A DNA stretch of 64,000 bases, from NCBI RefSeq assembly GCF_017355885.1, contig NZ_JAFEUU010000011.1, positions 62,001-126,000 of the forward strand. Direction: 5' to 3'. Positions 42,860 through 51,681 of this stretch are shown piece after piece; within the stretch, counting starts at the first letter, position 1; the number at the start of each line of letters is the position of its first letter. Source of the DNA: Sabulicella rubraurantiaca. Its GTDB lineage: Bacteria; Pseudomonadota; Alphaproteobacteria; Acetobacterales; Acetobacteraceae. A program made the translations under genes and the position numbers. Below the pieces are notes generated by a model, which saw nothing but the letters and a program-made list of their open reading frames with translations, searched no databases and was not told the origin of the DNA.

Positions 42860-44452
42860 TCAGCCCCGCGCGGGCTTCACGCCCATGGCCACCGTGCGCT
42901 CATCCATGCGTGCCTGGTAGGCCAGGCCGCGCCGGGTCGCCCAGGTGTGATTGAGCTGCACCAGCGGCATGATCGGCACTTCGCGCTCCGCCCAGCGCAC
43001 GCAGTCCTGCAGGGCGCGCTCACGCTGCTCGTCGTCAATGATGGCGATCGCCTCCGACACCTTGCGGTCCAGCTCGGGCGAAGAGAAGCGGCCGGAGTTG
43101 GAGGCGCCGGTGCGGCGCTGCGCGTCGTAGGTCATCATGATGTTGGTGAGCATGTAGCCCGCCTCCGCCGTCACCGAGCCCCAGCTCGTCAGTCGCATCG
43201 CGAATTCCTGGCGTGCGGAGCGGGCGGAGAAGGAAGCCCAGGGCAGCGCGTCCACCTGGGTCTGCACGCCGATGCGCGTCCAGAACTGCGCCACCGCCTG
43301 CGCGATGCGGCTGTCATTCGGGAAGCGGTCATTCGGCGAGTGCAGCGTCAGGCGAAAGCCTTGCGGGAAGCCGGCCTCGGCCAGCAGGCGGCGGGCGCCC
43401 TCGATATCCTGCTGCACCACGCGCACGTCGTCGGCATAGGAGAAGACGCCGGGCGGCAGCCACTGGCTCGTCGCGGTGGCCTGCCCCTCCATCACGCGCT
43501 CGGCGATGGCCTGGCGGTTGATCGCCATGTTCAGCGCCTGACGCACGCGCACGTCGTGGAACGGATTGCGGGCCAACGGCTGGCCGTTGTTGTCCGTCAC
43601 GCCCGGAGGGCTCTCCTGCCGGGAGAAGTCAGCCATCAGGTAGACGACGCGCAGCCCCACCGTCTCGCTCACCGCCACGCGCGGCTCGCGCTTCAGCCGC
43701 GCGAGGTCGGAGGAGGAGACCTGATCCACCATGTCGAAGTCGCCGGCCAGCAGAGCGGCGGTGCGCGCCGCGTCATTGGCGACGAAGCGGTAGGAGACGC
43801 GGGCCCAGGGCTCCTTCTCGCCCCAGAACTCCTCGTTGCGGACCAGCTCCGTACGGTCGCCGGGGCGGTAGGAGGAAAGCCGGTAGGCGCCCGTGCCGAT
43901 TGCGGCGCGGCCGGTGTTGTAGTCCTCGGTCGAGGCGCCCTCACCCACATGCTTCGAGATGATGAAAATCGAGGCCATCTCGGTGGGCAGGATTGGGTTC
44001 GGATAGTGGGTGCGGAAGCGGATCGTGTGCCGGTCCACCACTTCCGTCCGCTCGATGGAGCGGAGGAAGCCGCCGAAGCCGCCCGGGGAATTGGGCACGT
44101 TCGGCGCGCGCGTCACGGTGAAGGCGACGTCCTCCGCCGTGAAGTCGCGGCCATCGTGCCACTTCACGCCCTCGCGCAGCTTGAACTCCCAAAGCTGCGG
44201 CTCCACCGCGCGCCAGGAGGTGGCGAGGCCGGGAACGAGCTTCGCGTCGTGGGTGCGCTCGACCAGCGTGCCGAAGATGTGCAGGGCGAGGGAGGAGTTG
44301 GGCGCCGCGTTGAAGAAATGCGGATCCACGGAGGTGATGGAGCCGCCGGTCGCGATGGTGAGGTTCTGGCCACCAGCTTGCGCCAGGACCAGGGACGGCG
44401 CGGCAAGGGCGCCCGCGGCACCAAGGCCGAGGGCGCGGCGCGAAACGTGCAT
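42860..44452 (-). CDS. Orphan family 5 peptide-type solute-binding protein
   Basis: A 530-residue periplasmic binding protein with a twin-arginine-like signal (VSRRALGLGAAGALAAPSLV, cleavage near LAQA). It is clearly paralogous to the DppA-like protein at 28361-29929: shared blocks include SVDPHFFNAAPNSSLALHIF against SLDPHFHQLSPNNAVAGMVF, and TAALLAGDFDMVDQVSSSDL against TAALLAGDVEFIDQVPTADL. No permease or ATPase gene is adjacent, so it may use the Dpp-like permease or another one. The start at ATG 44452 is chosen for the signal; the frame is open to 44485. Confidence 0.9.
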   Translation of the reverse strand: MHVSRRALGLGAAGALAAPSLVLAQAGGQNLTIATGGSITSVDPHFFNAAPNSSLALHIFGTLVERTHDAKLVPGLATSWRAVEPQLWEFKLREGVKWHDGRDFTAEDVAFTVTRAPNVPNSPGGFGGFLRSIERTEVVDRHTIRFRTHYPNPILPTEMASIFIISKHVGEGASTEDYNTGRAAIGTGAYRLSSYRPGDRTELVRNEEFWGEKEPWARVSYRFVANDAARTAALLAGDFDMVDQVSSSDLARLKREPRVAVSETVGLRVVYLMADFSRQESPPGVTDNNGQPLARNPFHDVRVRQALNMAINRQAIAERVMEGQATATSQWLPPGVFSYADDVRVVQQDIEGARRLLAEAGFPQGFRLTLHSPNDRFPNDSRIAQAVAQFWTRIGVQTQVDALPWASFSARSARQEFAMRLTSWGSVTAEAGYMLTNIMMTYDAQRRTGASNSGRFSSPELDRKVSEAIAIIDDEQRERALQDCVRWAEREVPIMPLVQLNHTWATRRGLAYQARMDERTVAMGVKPARG

Positions 44453-44513
44453 GCTCAATGGACTATCCTTCCCGGAACGAAACATGGAGCGGTTGTTAGC
44501 CGCTCCCGCCCCG

Positions 44514-45293
44514 TCAGGCCAGGGTGCGGCGGCCGATGAAGGCGTTCACCGCCTCGGCCAGCGAAGCGGCGACGCGGGCGCGGTGGTCGTCGCGGCGTAG
44601 GGCCGCCTCGTCCCCCGCGTTGGACAGGAAGCCGCACTCCACCAGCGCCGCTGGCACGTCGGGCGCCTTGAGCACGACGAAGCTCGCGCGGCGCAGGGGC
44701 TGGTTCAGCAGTGGCACGCCGCCATCCAACGCATTCACCGTGAGCCGCGCAAGGCGCTCCGACCCCGCCCGCGTTTCCTGGCGCATGAGGGAAAGCAGGA
44801 TGCGCTGCACTTCCGGCGTGACGGAGGGCAGACGCAGCCCCCCGGCGCGGTCGGCCAAATTCTCCCGCCGCGCCAGCGCCGCCGCCAGCGGATCGGTTGC
44901 CGTCTCGCTCAGCACGTAGACGGAGGCACCGCGCACCGAAGGCTGGCCGGGCGGCAGCGAGTCGGCATGGATGGAAAGCAGCAGCGCCGCGTCCCGCTCG
45001 CGCGCGAACTCGACGCGCTGGCGCAACGAGACGAAGACGTCGCGCGAGCGCGTCATCGCCACACGCACCCGGCCCTGCGCCTCCAGCTGGCGGCGCAGTT
45101 GCTGCGCGATGGCCAGCGTGATGCGCTTTTCCTGCGTGCCGGCGCGGCCGATGGCGCCGGGGTCGGAGCCGCCATGGCCGGGATCGAGCACGACCAGGGG
45201 CAGGCGCGCACGGGATGAGGATTGTGCCGACGCCAGAGACGGCGTCGCAAGAAAAGCGAGAAGAAGGCTCCGGCGTCGCAGCAAGGTCACCAT
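44514..45293 (-). CDS. amiC: N-acetylmuramoyl-L-alanine amidase (amidase_3)
   Basis: Zinc amidase that cuts the bond between MurNAc and the stem peptide, used in septal splitting. From ATG 45293 it has 259 residues with a signal peptide (LLLAFLATPSLASAQ) and the amidase_3 motifs: VLDPGHGGSDPGA with the first zinc His, LLLSIHADSLPPGQ with another, and ALVECGFLSNAGDE with the catalytic Glu. It lacks an AMIN targeting domain, so it is a short form. The frame runs open upstream to 45605, but that part overlaps the divergent glycosyltransferase gene. In many alphaproteobacteria this gene lies beside rne and mrcA. Confidence 0.93.
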   Translation of the reverse strand: MVTLLRRRSLLLAFLATPSLASAQSSSRARLPLVVLDPGHGGSDPGAIGRAGTQEKRITLAIAQQLRRQLEAQGRVRVAMTRSRDVFVSLRQRVEFARERDAALLLSIHADSLPPGQPSVRGASVYVLSETATDPLAAALARRENLADRAGGLRLPSVTPEVQRILLSLMRQETRAGSERLARLTVNALDGGVPLLNQPLRRASFVVLKAPDVPAALVECGFLSNAGDEAALRRDDHRARVAASLAEAVNAFIGRRTLA

Positions 45294-45434
45294 TCCGCGT
45301 ACCCCCCCGAGCTCGCGAGCTGTCGCTTCTACCGCTCGGGGCGTTGTGAATCCAGTCATACGGATGGATGCCAGGAATGACGAAACGGGAGGGTTTGCGA
45401 CGCGTTGCATCGCCTCGAACCAAGGGGTGAATGA

Positions 45435-46751
45435 ATGCTTCAGGGAATGGCGACCAAGCTGGATGCGTTGAGCCGGAAGCTGCGCGGGCAGGCGCGCCTG
45501 CTGCGGCGAGATCCACAGGCCTTCGCCTCGAACCTGATGCAGTACACCCACCCGGCGCTGTTCGAGGAGCGCCTGGTGGACATCATGAACCCGGTCCCCC
45601 TGCATGTGCGCGTGGACCCGTCGCTGACCGGGAAGCGGCTGAACGTGCTGAACCCCACCCTCAGCGAGCAGGGGATGACCGGGGGGCCGAACACGATCCT
45701 AAACCTGGCCGTCCGAATTGCGCGCCGAGGCATTCCCGTGCGCTTCGTCACGACCATCCCCGGGGGGCGGGGCGTCAGCGAGGAATGGCTGCGCGCGCAT
45801 GCGGAGGCACTGGTGGGTGGGGAAGTGCCGCCGATCGCGCTTGCCCCGGCAACCGACCCAGCTTCTCCCCTCGCCGTGGGTCCGGACGAGATCTTCATGG
45901 CCACGCATTGGACGACGGCGCAGCAACTGAAGCCGGTGCTGCCGCAGATGCGGTCCCGGCAATTCCTCTACATGCTCCAGGAATTCGAGGCGGGGTTCTA
46001 TCCGTGGTCCAGCAATCACGCCCTCGCCCTCGAGACCTACACGATGGATTTCTGGCCGGTGGTGAATGAGGGGCTGCTGGCTGAGTATTTCTTCGAGCAC
46101 CGCGTCGGCCGCTTCGCCGAGCCGGGCTTCCGCGAGCGCGTCACCACCTTCGAGCCAGCCATCGAGCGGCGCGTCTTCCACCCGCCCGAGGCTCCGGAGG
46201 GGAACCGGCCGCGACGGCTCCTCTTCTACGCACGGCCCAGCAATCACCGGAACCTGTTCGGGCTGGGGCTGGAGGCGCTCCGTCGCGCCTCGGCCGATCC
46301 GGCCCTGGCGGGCTGGGAGATACTGGCCATCGGCGGACGGGGCGGGGTGCCGACCCTGCCGCTGTCCGGTGGGCATTCGCTGGTCCCGACGCCCTGGCGC
46401 GGCTACCTGGCCTATGGCGACCAGTTGCGGGAGGCGGACGTGCTGCTGGCGCCCATGCTCTCGCCCCACACCGGCTACCCGGCGCTGGAGATGGCGGCGA
46501 CGGGCGGAATCGCGGTCACCAATGCCTTTGCCGGCAAGACGGTGGGCGTGCTGGAAGCGCTCTCCCCCAATATCGTGGCGACGGAGGCCACGGTGGAGGG
46601 ACTCGCGGAGGGCTTGGTCCGCGCCGCGCGGCGTTCCCAGGCGGGGCGCGGGCGGAACCAGGCGATCAACCTCCCAGAGGATTGGGCCGAGACGCTCGAC
46701 CCTGCCGCGGAGCGCCTCGTGGGCATCCTTCACCGGCTGGGGAAGGACTGA
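45435..46751 (+). CDS. Glycosyltransferase, WsaF/rhamnosyltransferase-like (GT4 fold)
   Basis: A 438-residue GT-B type glycosyltransferase. The segments LNVLNPTLSEQGMTGGPNTI, FLYMLQEFEAGFYPWSSNHA and the C-terminal LAPMLSPHTGYPALEMAATG match the WsaF-type rhamnosyltransferase family; the last contains the usual E-M/A sugar-nucleotide pocket. Donor and acceptor are unknown, but surface polysaccharide or S-layer glycan is the family theme. An AAGGGG site is seven bases before ATG 45435. It is divergent from the amidase (141-base gap) and followed by the rne leader. Confidence 0.75.
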   Translation: MLQGMATKLDALSRKLRGQARLLRRDPQAFASNLMQYTHPALFEERLVDIMNPVPLHVRVDPSLTGKRLNVLNPTLSEQGMTGGPNTILNLAVRIARRGIPVRFVTTIPGGRGVSEEWLRAHAEALVGGEVPPIALAPATDPASPLAVGPDEIFMATHWTTAQQLKPVLPQMRSRQFLYMLQEFEAGFYPWSSNHALALETYTMDFWPVVNEGLLAEYFFEHRVGRFAEPGFRERVTTFEPAIERRVFHPPEAPEGNRPRRLLFYARPSNHRNLFGLGLEALRRASADPALAGWEILAIGGRGGVPTLPLSGGHSLVPTPWRGYLAYGDQLREADVLLAPMLSPHTGYPALEMAATGGIAVTNAFAGKTVGVLEALSPNIVATEATVEGLAEGLVRAARRSQAGRGRNQAINLPEDWAETLDPAAERLVGILHRLGKD

Positions 46752-47166
46752 ACGGGCGCGCCTTGCCCTCCCGGGCGCTGGTGCTATGGTAAAGCGCCCC
46801 AGCGACCGGTGCTGCGGCAAGGCATGGAGCCTCGCGCGTGGAAGCCGCCTGGACGCGGCGCACCGCTGGCCCGCCTTGCCCCCGTGCCCGCGGTGCAGTG
46901 CCGCTCCCCTGGCTCGTCCCGGTTCCGGCTTGCCGCAGGTCGCCCGCCCCTAGGAGGGCGCGCATTCGCGGGGGTTCGCCATTGGGCGCGCCGCCCCGCC
47001 GCCTGCGATTGCAGGGACACGCGGCGGCCGCGCCCCCGGAACGAGGAAAGTCGCTGCGTGTCTCAGACATCGCCGCCGATCGGCCCCCGCCCGGACTCCC
47101 TCTCCTTCCCTTTCCGCCGCCGGCCGATGCGCCTTCCGCCCCGCCGCGGCGTGGAGTTCCCCTTCC
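46752..47166 (+). other. Long untranslated leader of rne
   Basis: No gene is convincing in this 415-base stretch; open frames here are Arg/Pro-rich shadows. It contains a promoter-like pair at 46763-46790 and GC-rich elements capable of folding. One is an imperfect hairpin at 46997-47026 (CGCCG-CCTGC paired with GCAGG and, after a six-base bulge, CGGCG, with loop GATT). In E. coli rne has a structured 5' untranslated region of about 360 bases that mediates feedback control by RNase E; a comparable length here suggests similar autoregulation, which is inference. Confidence 0.5.
46763..46790 (+). promoter_or_regulatory. rne: Candidate sigma-70 promoter for rne
   Basis: TTGCCC at 46763-46768 and TATGGT at 46785-46790 are separated by 16 bases, each matching four of six consensus positions. 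It begins 12 bases after the glycosyltransferase stop and would give a leader of about 370 bases before the rne ATG at 47167. Confidence 0.45.
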
Positions 47167-49878
47167 ATGACCAAGCGCATGCTGATCGACGCGGCACACC
47201 CGGAGGAGACCCGGGTTGTCGTGATGGACAATTCCCGCGTCGATGAATTCGACCTCGAGGCCGCGAACCGCCTCCCGCTGAAGGGCAACATCTACCTGGC
47301 CCGCGTGGTCCGGGTGGAGCCTTCCCTCCAGGCTGCCTTCGTCGAGTATGGCGGCAACCGCCACGGCTTCCTCGCCTTCGGCGAGATCCACCCCGACTAT
47401 TACCAGATCCCCGTCGCCGATCGGCAGCGGCTGATCGAAATGCAGGAGGCCGAGGCCCGCGAGGAGGCCGAGGCCGAGGCCCGCGAGGAGGAGCGCCGCT
47501 CCCAGCGTGAGGCCGCCGCCGCCGAGGCCCGCGCCGCCCGCCGCGCAGCGGCCGAGGCCGTGACGGGGAACGACGCCGCGCCGGCCGCGGAAGACGACAC
47601 GCCCGCCCTGCCCGGCCCCGACGCCGCCTTCCCCGCCGAGGAAGCGGCCCCCGACACCGAAGCGCTTTCCGCCGAGCTGGACGCCGAGGCCGCGAGCCGC
47701 GCCGTGGGCGATGTGGAAGCGGGCGATGCCGAATCCGACGAGAATGGCCGCGTCGAGCTCCTCCCCTCCGAGGACTCCCCGCCCCCCGAGACGATCGGCG
47801 AGGAAACGAACGGCGAGAACGGGGAGAGCAGCGAGGGTTCCGACGAGGAGTCCCGCCCCCGCCGCCGCGAGGCGCCGCGCTTCCTGCGTAACTACAAGAT
47901 CCAGGAAGTGATCCGCCGTCGGCAGATCCTCCTCGTCCAAGTCGTGAAGGAGGAGCGTGGCAACAAGGGCGCCGCGCTCACCACTTACATCTCTCTGGCC
48001 GGCCGCTTCTCCGTGCTGATGCCGAACTCGCCGCGCGGCGGCGGAGTGTCGCGCAAGATCACCTCCTCCACCGACCGGCGCCGCCTGCGCGAGGTGATCG
48101 AGGAGCTGGAGATGCCACGGGGCATGTCCCTGATCGTCCGCACGGCGGGCGCCCAGCGCCCCAAGGCGGAGATCCGGCGCGACTGCGAGTACCTGCTGCA
48201 GCTCTGGGACAACATCCGCACCCGCACCCTCGCCTCCACGGCGCCGGCGCTGATCTACGAGGAAGCGGACCTCATCAAGCGCGCCATCCGCGACGGCTAT
48301 GCCCGCGACATGGACGAGATCCTGGTGGAAGGCGACGAGGCCTACATCCAGGCGCGCGAGTTCATGCGGATGCTCATGCCGGAGCACCTGCGCAAGATCC
48401 AACCCTACCGCGACGGCACGGTGCCGCTCTTCGCCCGCTACTCGGTCGAGACTCAGCTGGATGCGATGCACGAGCCGACGGTGCAGCTGCGCTCTGGCGG
48501 CTACATCGTCATCAACCAGACCGAGGCGCTGGTCGCCATTGACGTGAACTCGGGCCGCGCGACGCGCGAGCGCAACATCGAGGACACGGCCCTCAAGACC
48601 AATCTGGAAGCGGCGGAGGAGATCGCCCGCCAGCTTCGCCTGCGCGACCTCGCGGGGCTGATCGTCGTCGACTTCATCGACATGGACAGCAACCGCCACA
48701 ACGCGATGGTGGAGAAGCGGATGAAGGAGGCGCTGCGCCACGACCGCGCGCGCATCCAGGTCGGTCGCATCAGCCATTTCGGCCTGCTGGAGATGTCCCG
48801 CCAGCGCCTGCGCCCCTCACTGAACGAGACGGCCTTCATCACCTGCCCGCATTGCCTCGGCCGGGGCACGGTGCGTGGGCTGGAAAGCAGCGCGGTCGCC
48901 GTGCTGCGCGCGGTGGAGGAGGAATGCGCCCGCCGCCGCGCCGCCGAGGTCACGGTGCATGTCCGCAGCGCCGTCGCCCTTTACCTTCTGAACAAGAAGC
49001 GTGAACGACTGAACGACATCGAGGCGCGCTGGGGCGTTTCCGTCATCTTCGAATGCGACGACACGCTGCACGGCGCCGAGACGCGCATCGAGCGCTCCCG
49101 CGCTCCGGCCGCGCCACCGCGTGAGGAGGAACGTCCTGCCGCGATCCGCATGGACTATGCCGCCGATGCCGAGGAAGGCGAAGATGAGGCGGAGGAAGCA
49201 GGCGAGCGCGAGACGTCCGAGGCGGGCGATTCCGAGGAGCGCTCCCGCCGCCGCCGCCGCCGCCGCCGGGGCCGCCGCGAGGGCGGCGAGGCCCAGCCTT
49301 CCAACGAGCGGGAAGGCCAGGCCTCCGAGGAGCAACCGGCCGAGGCAGGGGACGTTCAGCCCGAGCAACCGGAAGGGCAGGACGTGGCCGAGGAACCGAC
49401 CACAACGGAAACCGAAGAAGAGCGGTCGCGCCGCCGCCGTGGACGCCGGGGCGGACGCCGCCGGCGCGAGGACGGTGCACCGCCCGAGGCACAGGCCGAA
49501 GCCGTGCAGGCCATGGAGGTCGTGCATCGCTCCTATTCCGGCCCCACCCCCGCCGATCCCTTCGCCGGGCATGAGGACCACCTGATCGCTGCGATGGAGG
49601 CCGCCGAGGCCGCTGCTGCCGAGGCCCTGACCCCACGCCAGCCGGAACCGGTGGTGATGCCGGAGAACGCAGCCTCGCCCGCGCCGGAGGAACCGAAGGC
49701 CAGCGAGACCCCGGCCAAGGCCGCCGCGCCGGAACCGCAGCCTGCGCCCTCGCCCGTCCCTGCCGCCGAGGCCGCGGAGCCGGCAAAGGCCGAGGTGACG
49801 ATCGGCCCGGCCATCCAGCCAAAATCCGTGGAGGAGCTGGCCACTTCGCCCCGCCGGGGCGGCTGGTGGAAGCGCTGA
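47167..49878 (+). CDS. rne: Ribonuclease E
   Basis: Essential endoribonuclease and degradosome scaffold, 903 residues. The S1 RNA-binding domain is split by a long acidic insertion (about residues 94-238, rich in Glu, Ala and Asp) before it resumes at FLRNYKIQEVIRRRQILLVQ. The catalytic DNase I-like domain contains the metal aspartates in ALVAIDVNSGRATRERNIED and LIVVDFIDMDSNRHN. The zinc-link is FITCPHCLGRGTVRG. The C-terminal half is disordered with two Arg-rich RNA-binding blocks (near 693 and 757) and ends in SPRRGGWWKR, a typical alphaproteobacterial terminus. It has its own promoter-like upstream region and overlaps no gene. Confidence 0.97.
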   Translation: MTKRMLIDAAHPEETRVVVMDNSRVDEFDLEAANRLPLKGNIYLARVVRVEPSLQAAFVEYGGNRHGFLAFGEIHPDYYQIPVADRQRLIEMQEAEAREEAEAEAREEERRSQREAAAAEARAARRAAAEAVTGNDAAPAAEDDTPALPGPDAAFPAEEAAPDTEALSAELDAEAASRAVGDVEAGDAESDENGRVELLPSEDSPPPETIGEETNGENGESSEGSDEESRPRRREAPRFLRNYKIQEVIRRRQILLVQVVKEERGNKGAALTTYISLAGRFSVLMPNSPRGGGVSRKITSSTDRRRLREVIEELEMPRGMSLIVRTAGAQRPKAEIRRDCEYLLQLWDNIRTRTLASTAPALIYEEADLIKRAIRDGYARDMDEILVEGDEAYIQAREFMRMLMPEHLRKIQPYRDGTVPLFARYSVETQLDAMHEPTVQLRSGGYIVINQTEALVAIDVNSGRATRERNIEDTALKTNLEAAEEIARQLRLRDLAGLIVVDFIDMDSNRHNAMVEKRMKEALRHDRARIQVGRISHFGLLEMSRQRLRPSLNETAFITCPHCLGRGTVRGLESSAVAVLRAVEEECARRRAAEVTVHVRSAVALYLLNKKRERLNDIEARWGVSVIFECDDTLHGAETRIERSRAPAAPPREEERPAAIRMDYAADAEEGEDEAEEAGERETSEAGDSEERSRRRRRRRRGRREGGEAQPSNEREGQASEEQPAEAGDVQPEQPEGQDVAEEPTTTETEEERSRRRRGRRGGRRRREDGAPPEAQAEAVQAMEVVHRSYSGPTPADPFAGHEDHLIAAMEAAEAAAAEALTPRQPEPVVMPENAASPAPEEPKASETPAKAAAPEPQPAPSPVPAAEAAEPAKAEVTIGPAIQPKSVEELATSPRRGGWWKR

Positions 49879-49879
49879 G

Positions 49880-50653
49880 GTGACGGAGGAGCCGCCGGTC
49901 CTTATCTCGCGAGAGGGTCCGGTCGTCCATGTCACCCTGAACCGCCCCGCCCGCCGCAACGCCATTGGCGGCGGGATGGGCGAGGCGCTCGACGCGCTGA
50001 TCGAGGAGCTTCGCGGCGACAGCACCGCCCGCGCGGTGGTGCTGCGCGGCGCGGGCGGTCATTTCTGCGCCGGGCTCGACCTCACGGAGGTCGCGGCCTC
50101 GCCGGAAGCGCAGCAGGCGCGCAACCGCGCCATCGGAACGCGCTACCTGGCCTTGTCGGAGTTGCCACAGGTGGTGATCGCGGCAGTGGAGGGCGCGGCG
50201 CATGCGGGCGGGCTCGGCTTCGTCTGCGCGGCCGACATCGCATTCGCCGCTGCCGATGCTCGTTTCGCCGCGCCCGAGGCCCGGCGCGGCTTGGTCCCGG
50301 CCCAGATCCTGCCCTGGCTGGTCCGCCGGATGGGGCGGCCGCAAGCGGCGCGGCTGGTGCTGGAGGGCTCGGTGATCGACGCCCCTGCCGCCTTCCGCAT
50401 GGGGCTGGTGCATGAGATCGCGCCGGACCGTGCCGGGCTGGACTCGCTGGTCGCCACCTCCCTGCGCGAGGTGACGCAGGGCGCCCCCATCGCCCTAGCG
50501 GAGACCAAGGCCCTGCTGCGGGCCCTCGGCCCCGTCTCGCCGGAAGGCTATGCAGAGGCCGGCGCCGCCGCCTTCGGCCGCACGGCCAATGGTCCCGAGG
50601 CGCGCGAGGGCATCGCCGCCTTCCGCGAGAAGCGGAAGCCGAACTGGGCCTGA
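49880..50653 (+). CDS. Enoyl-CoA hydratase/isomerase family protein
   Basis: A 257-residue crotonase superfamily member. Oxyanion-hole segments are RGAGGHFCAGLDLTEVA (about residue 55) and AVEGAAHAGGLGFVCAADIA. The C-terminus ends in FREKRKPNW, usual for crotonases. The Glu residues of hydratases are not clearly in place, so the reaction is uncertain. GTG 49880 is one base after the rne stop, preceded only by the end of rne, so it may be expressed from the rne transcript, unusual company for such a gene. Confidence 0.87.
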   Translation: MTEEPPVLISREGPVVHVTLNRPARRNAIGGGMGEALDALIEELRGDSTARAVVLRGAGGHFCAGLDLTEVAASPEAQQARNRAIGTRYLALSELPQVVIAAVEGAAHAGGLGFVCAADIAFAAADARFAAPEARRGLVPAQILPWLVRRMGRPQAARLVLEGSVIDAPAAFRMGLVHEIAPDRAGLDSLVATSLREVTQGAPIALAETKALLRALGPVSPEGYAEAGAAAFGRTANGPEAREGIAAFREKRKPNWA

Positions 50654-50720
50654 TCCGCCGGTTTTCCTCGCCTTTCCGCGCAGCATCGCCCTAGCCTCCC
50701 CAAACCAGGGAGGAAATGGA

Positions 50721-51650
50721 ATGCGCTTGCTGACGCTCGTCTTGACGCTGGCCGCCCTCGCCGTGCCGGCGCGGGCTCAGGCGCCCATCACCCTTGTGGT
50801 GAATTTCGTCGCCGGCGGGCCGTCCGACCTGATGGCGCGGCTGATGGCGCCCGAGCTGTCGCAGCATCTCGGCGTCCCGGTGGTGGTGAAGAACTCCGTC
50901 GGCGCAGCAGGCACCATCGGCGCGGCGGAGGTGGCCCGCGCCCGGCCGGATGGGCAGACCCTGCTGCTTTCGCCCGTGGGCGCCATGGCCGTGCAGCCGC
51001 ATTTCCGGCGCGACCTGCCCTACCGCCCCACGGACCTCGTCGGCATCTGTCAGGTCGCCGACACGCCGGTGGTGGTGATGGCCGCGCCCAATGGCCCTGC
51101 CACGCTGCGGGAAGCGCTGGCCCGCGCGCGGGAGGCAGGGGCCGGGTTCAACTACGCCTCGACCGGGCCGGGTTCCATCCCCCACATCGCCACGGCCGAC
51201 ATCGCCCGGCGCGCCGGAATCGGCATGACGCACATCCCCTTCCGCGGCAATGCGGAGGCGGTGATGGCGCTGCTTCGCGGCGACGTGACGCTCTTCGCCG
51301 ACCAGCCGGGCACGATCCGAGCCAATGGGCTGCGCGCCCTCGCTGTCATGGCCCCCGCCCGCTCCCCCGAATTCCCGGACGCGCCGACCATGCGGGAGGA
51401 AGGGCTGCCCCTGGTCTATTCCATCTGGTCTGGGCTCTTCGCCCCCGCCGGCACGCCCGATGCCTTCCTGGCTCGCGCCGAGACGGCGTGCCAGCGCGCC
51501 ATGGCGGCCCCCGCGGTGGTGGAGGGCTTCGCGCGCCTCGCCACACCCATCACCTTCCGCGGCCGCGAGGCCTTTTCGCGCTTCTGGGCAGAAGAGCTGG
51601 ATAAGTTCCGCGGGATTGTGGAAAGCGCAGGTCTGCGTCCGGGCGATTGA
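50721..51650 (+). CDS. Bug-type tripartite tricarboxylate transporter substrate-binding protein
   Basis: A 309-residue periplasmic binding protein with a signal peptide (LLTLVLTLAALAVPARAQAP). It matches the Bug/TctC family: ITLVVNFVAGGPSDLMARLM with the ligand-binding first loop, RPDGQTLLLSPVGAMAVQP, and YASTGPGSIPHIATADIARR. GGGAGGAA lies five bases before ATG 50721. No tctA or tctB membrane subunit is adjacent, which is common for this expanded family in Rhodospirillales and Burkholderiales. The ligand is unknown. Confidence 0.93.
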   Translation: MRLLTLVLTLAALAVPARAQAPITLVVNFVAGGPSDLMARLMAPELSQHLGVPVVVKNSVGAAGTIGAAEVARARPDGQTLLLSPVGAMAVQPHFRRDLPYRPTDLVGICQVADTPVVVMAAPNGPATLREALARAREAGAGFNYASTGPGSIPHIATADIARRAGIGMTHIPFRGNAEAVMALLRGDVTLFADQPGTIRANGLRALAVMAPARSPEFPDAPTMREEGLPLVYSIWSGLFAPAGTPDAFLARAETACQRAMAAPAVVEGFARLATPITFRGREAFSRFWAEELDKFRGIVESAGLRPGD

Positions 51651-51681
51651 AGCGGGGGCCCGGCGGGGTGATATTGGGGTT

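Noticed and set aside
46809-47246. Arg/Pro-rich open frames in the rne leader
   Set aside because: Low-complexity composition, overlap with the rne start, and no ribosome binding site; consistent with random high-GC frames.
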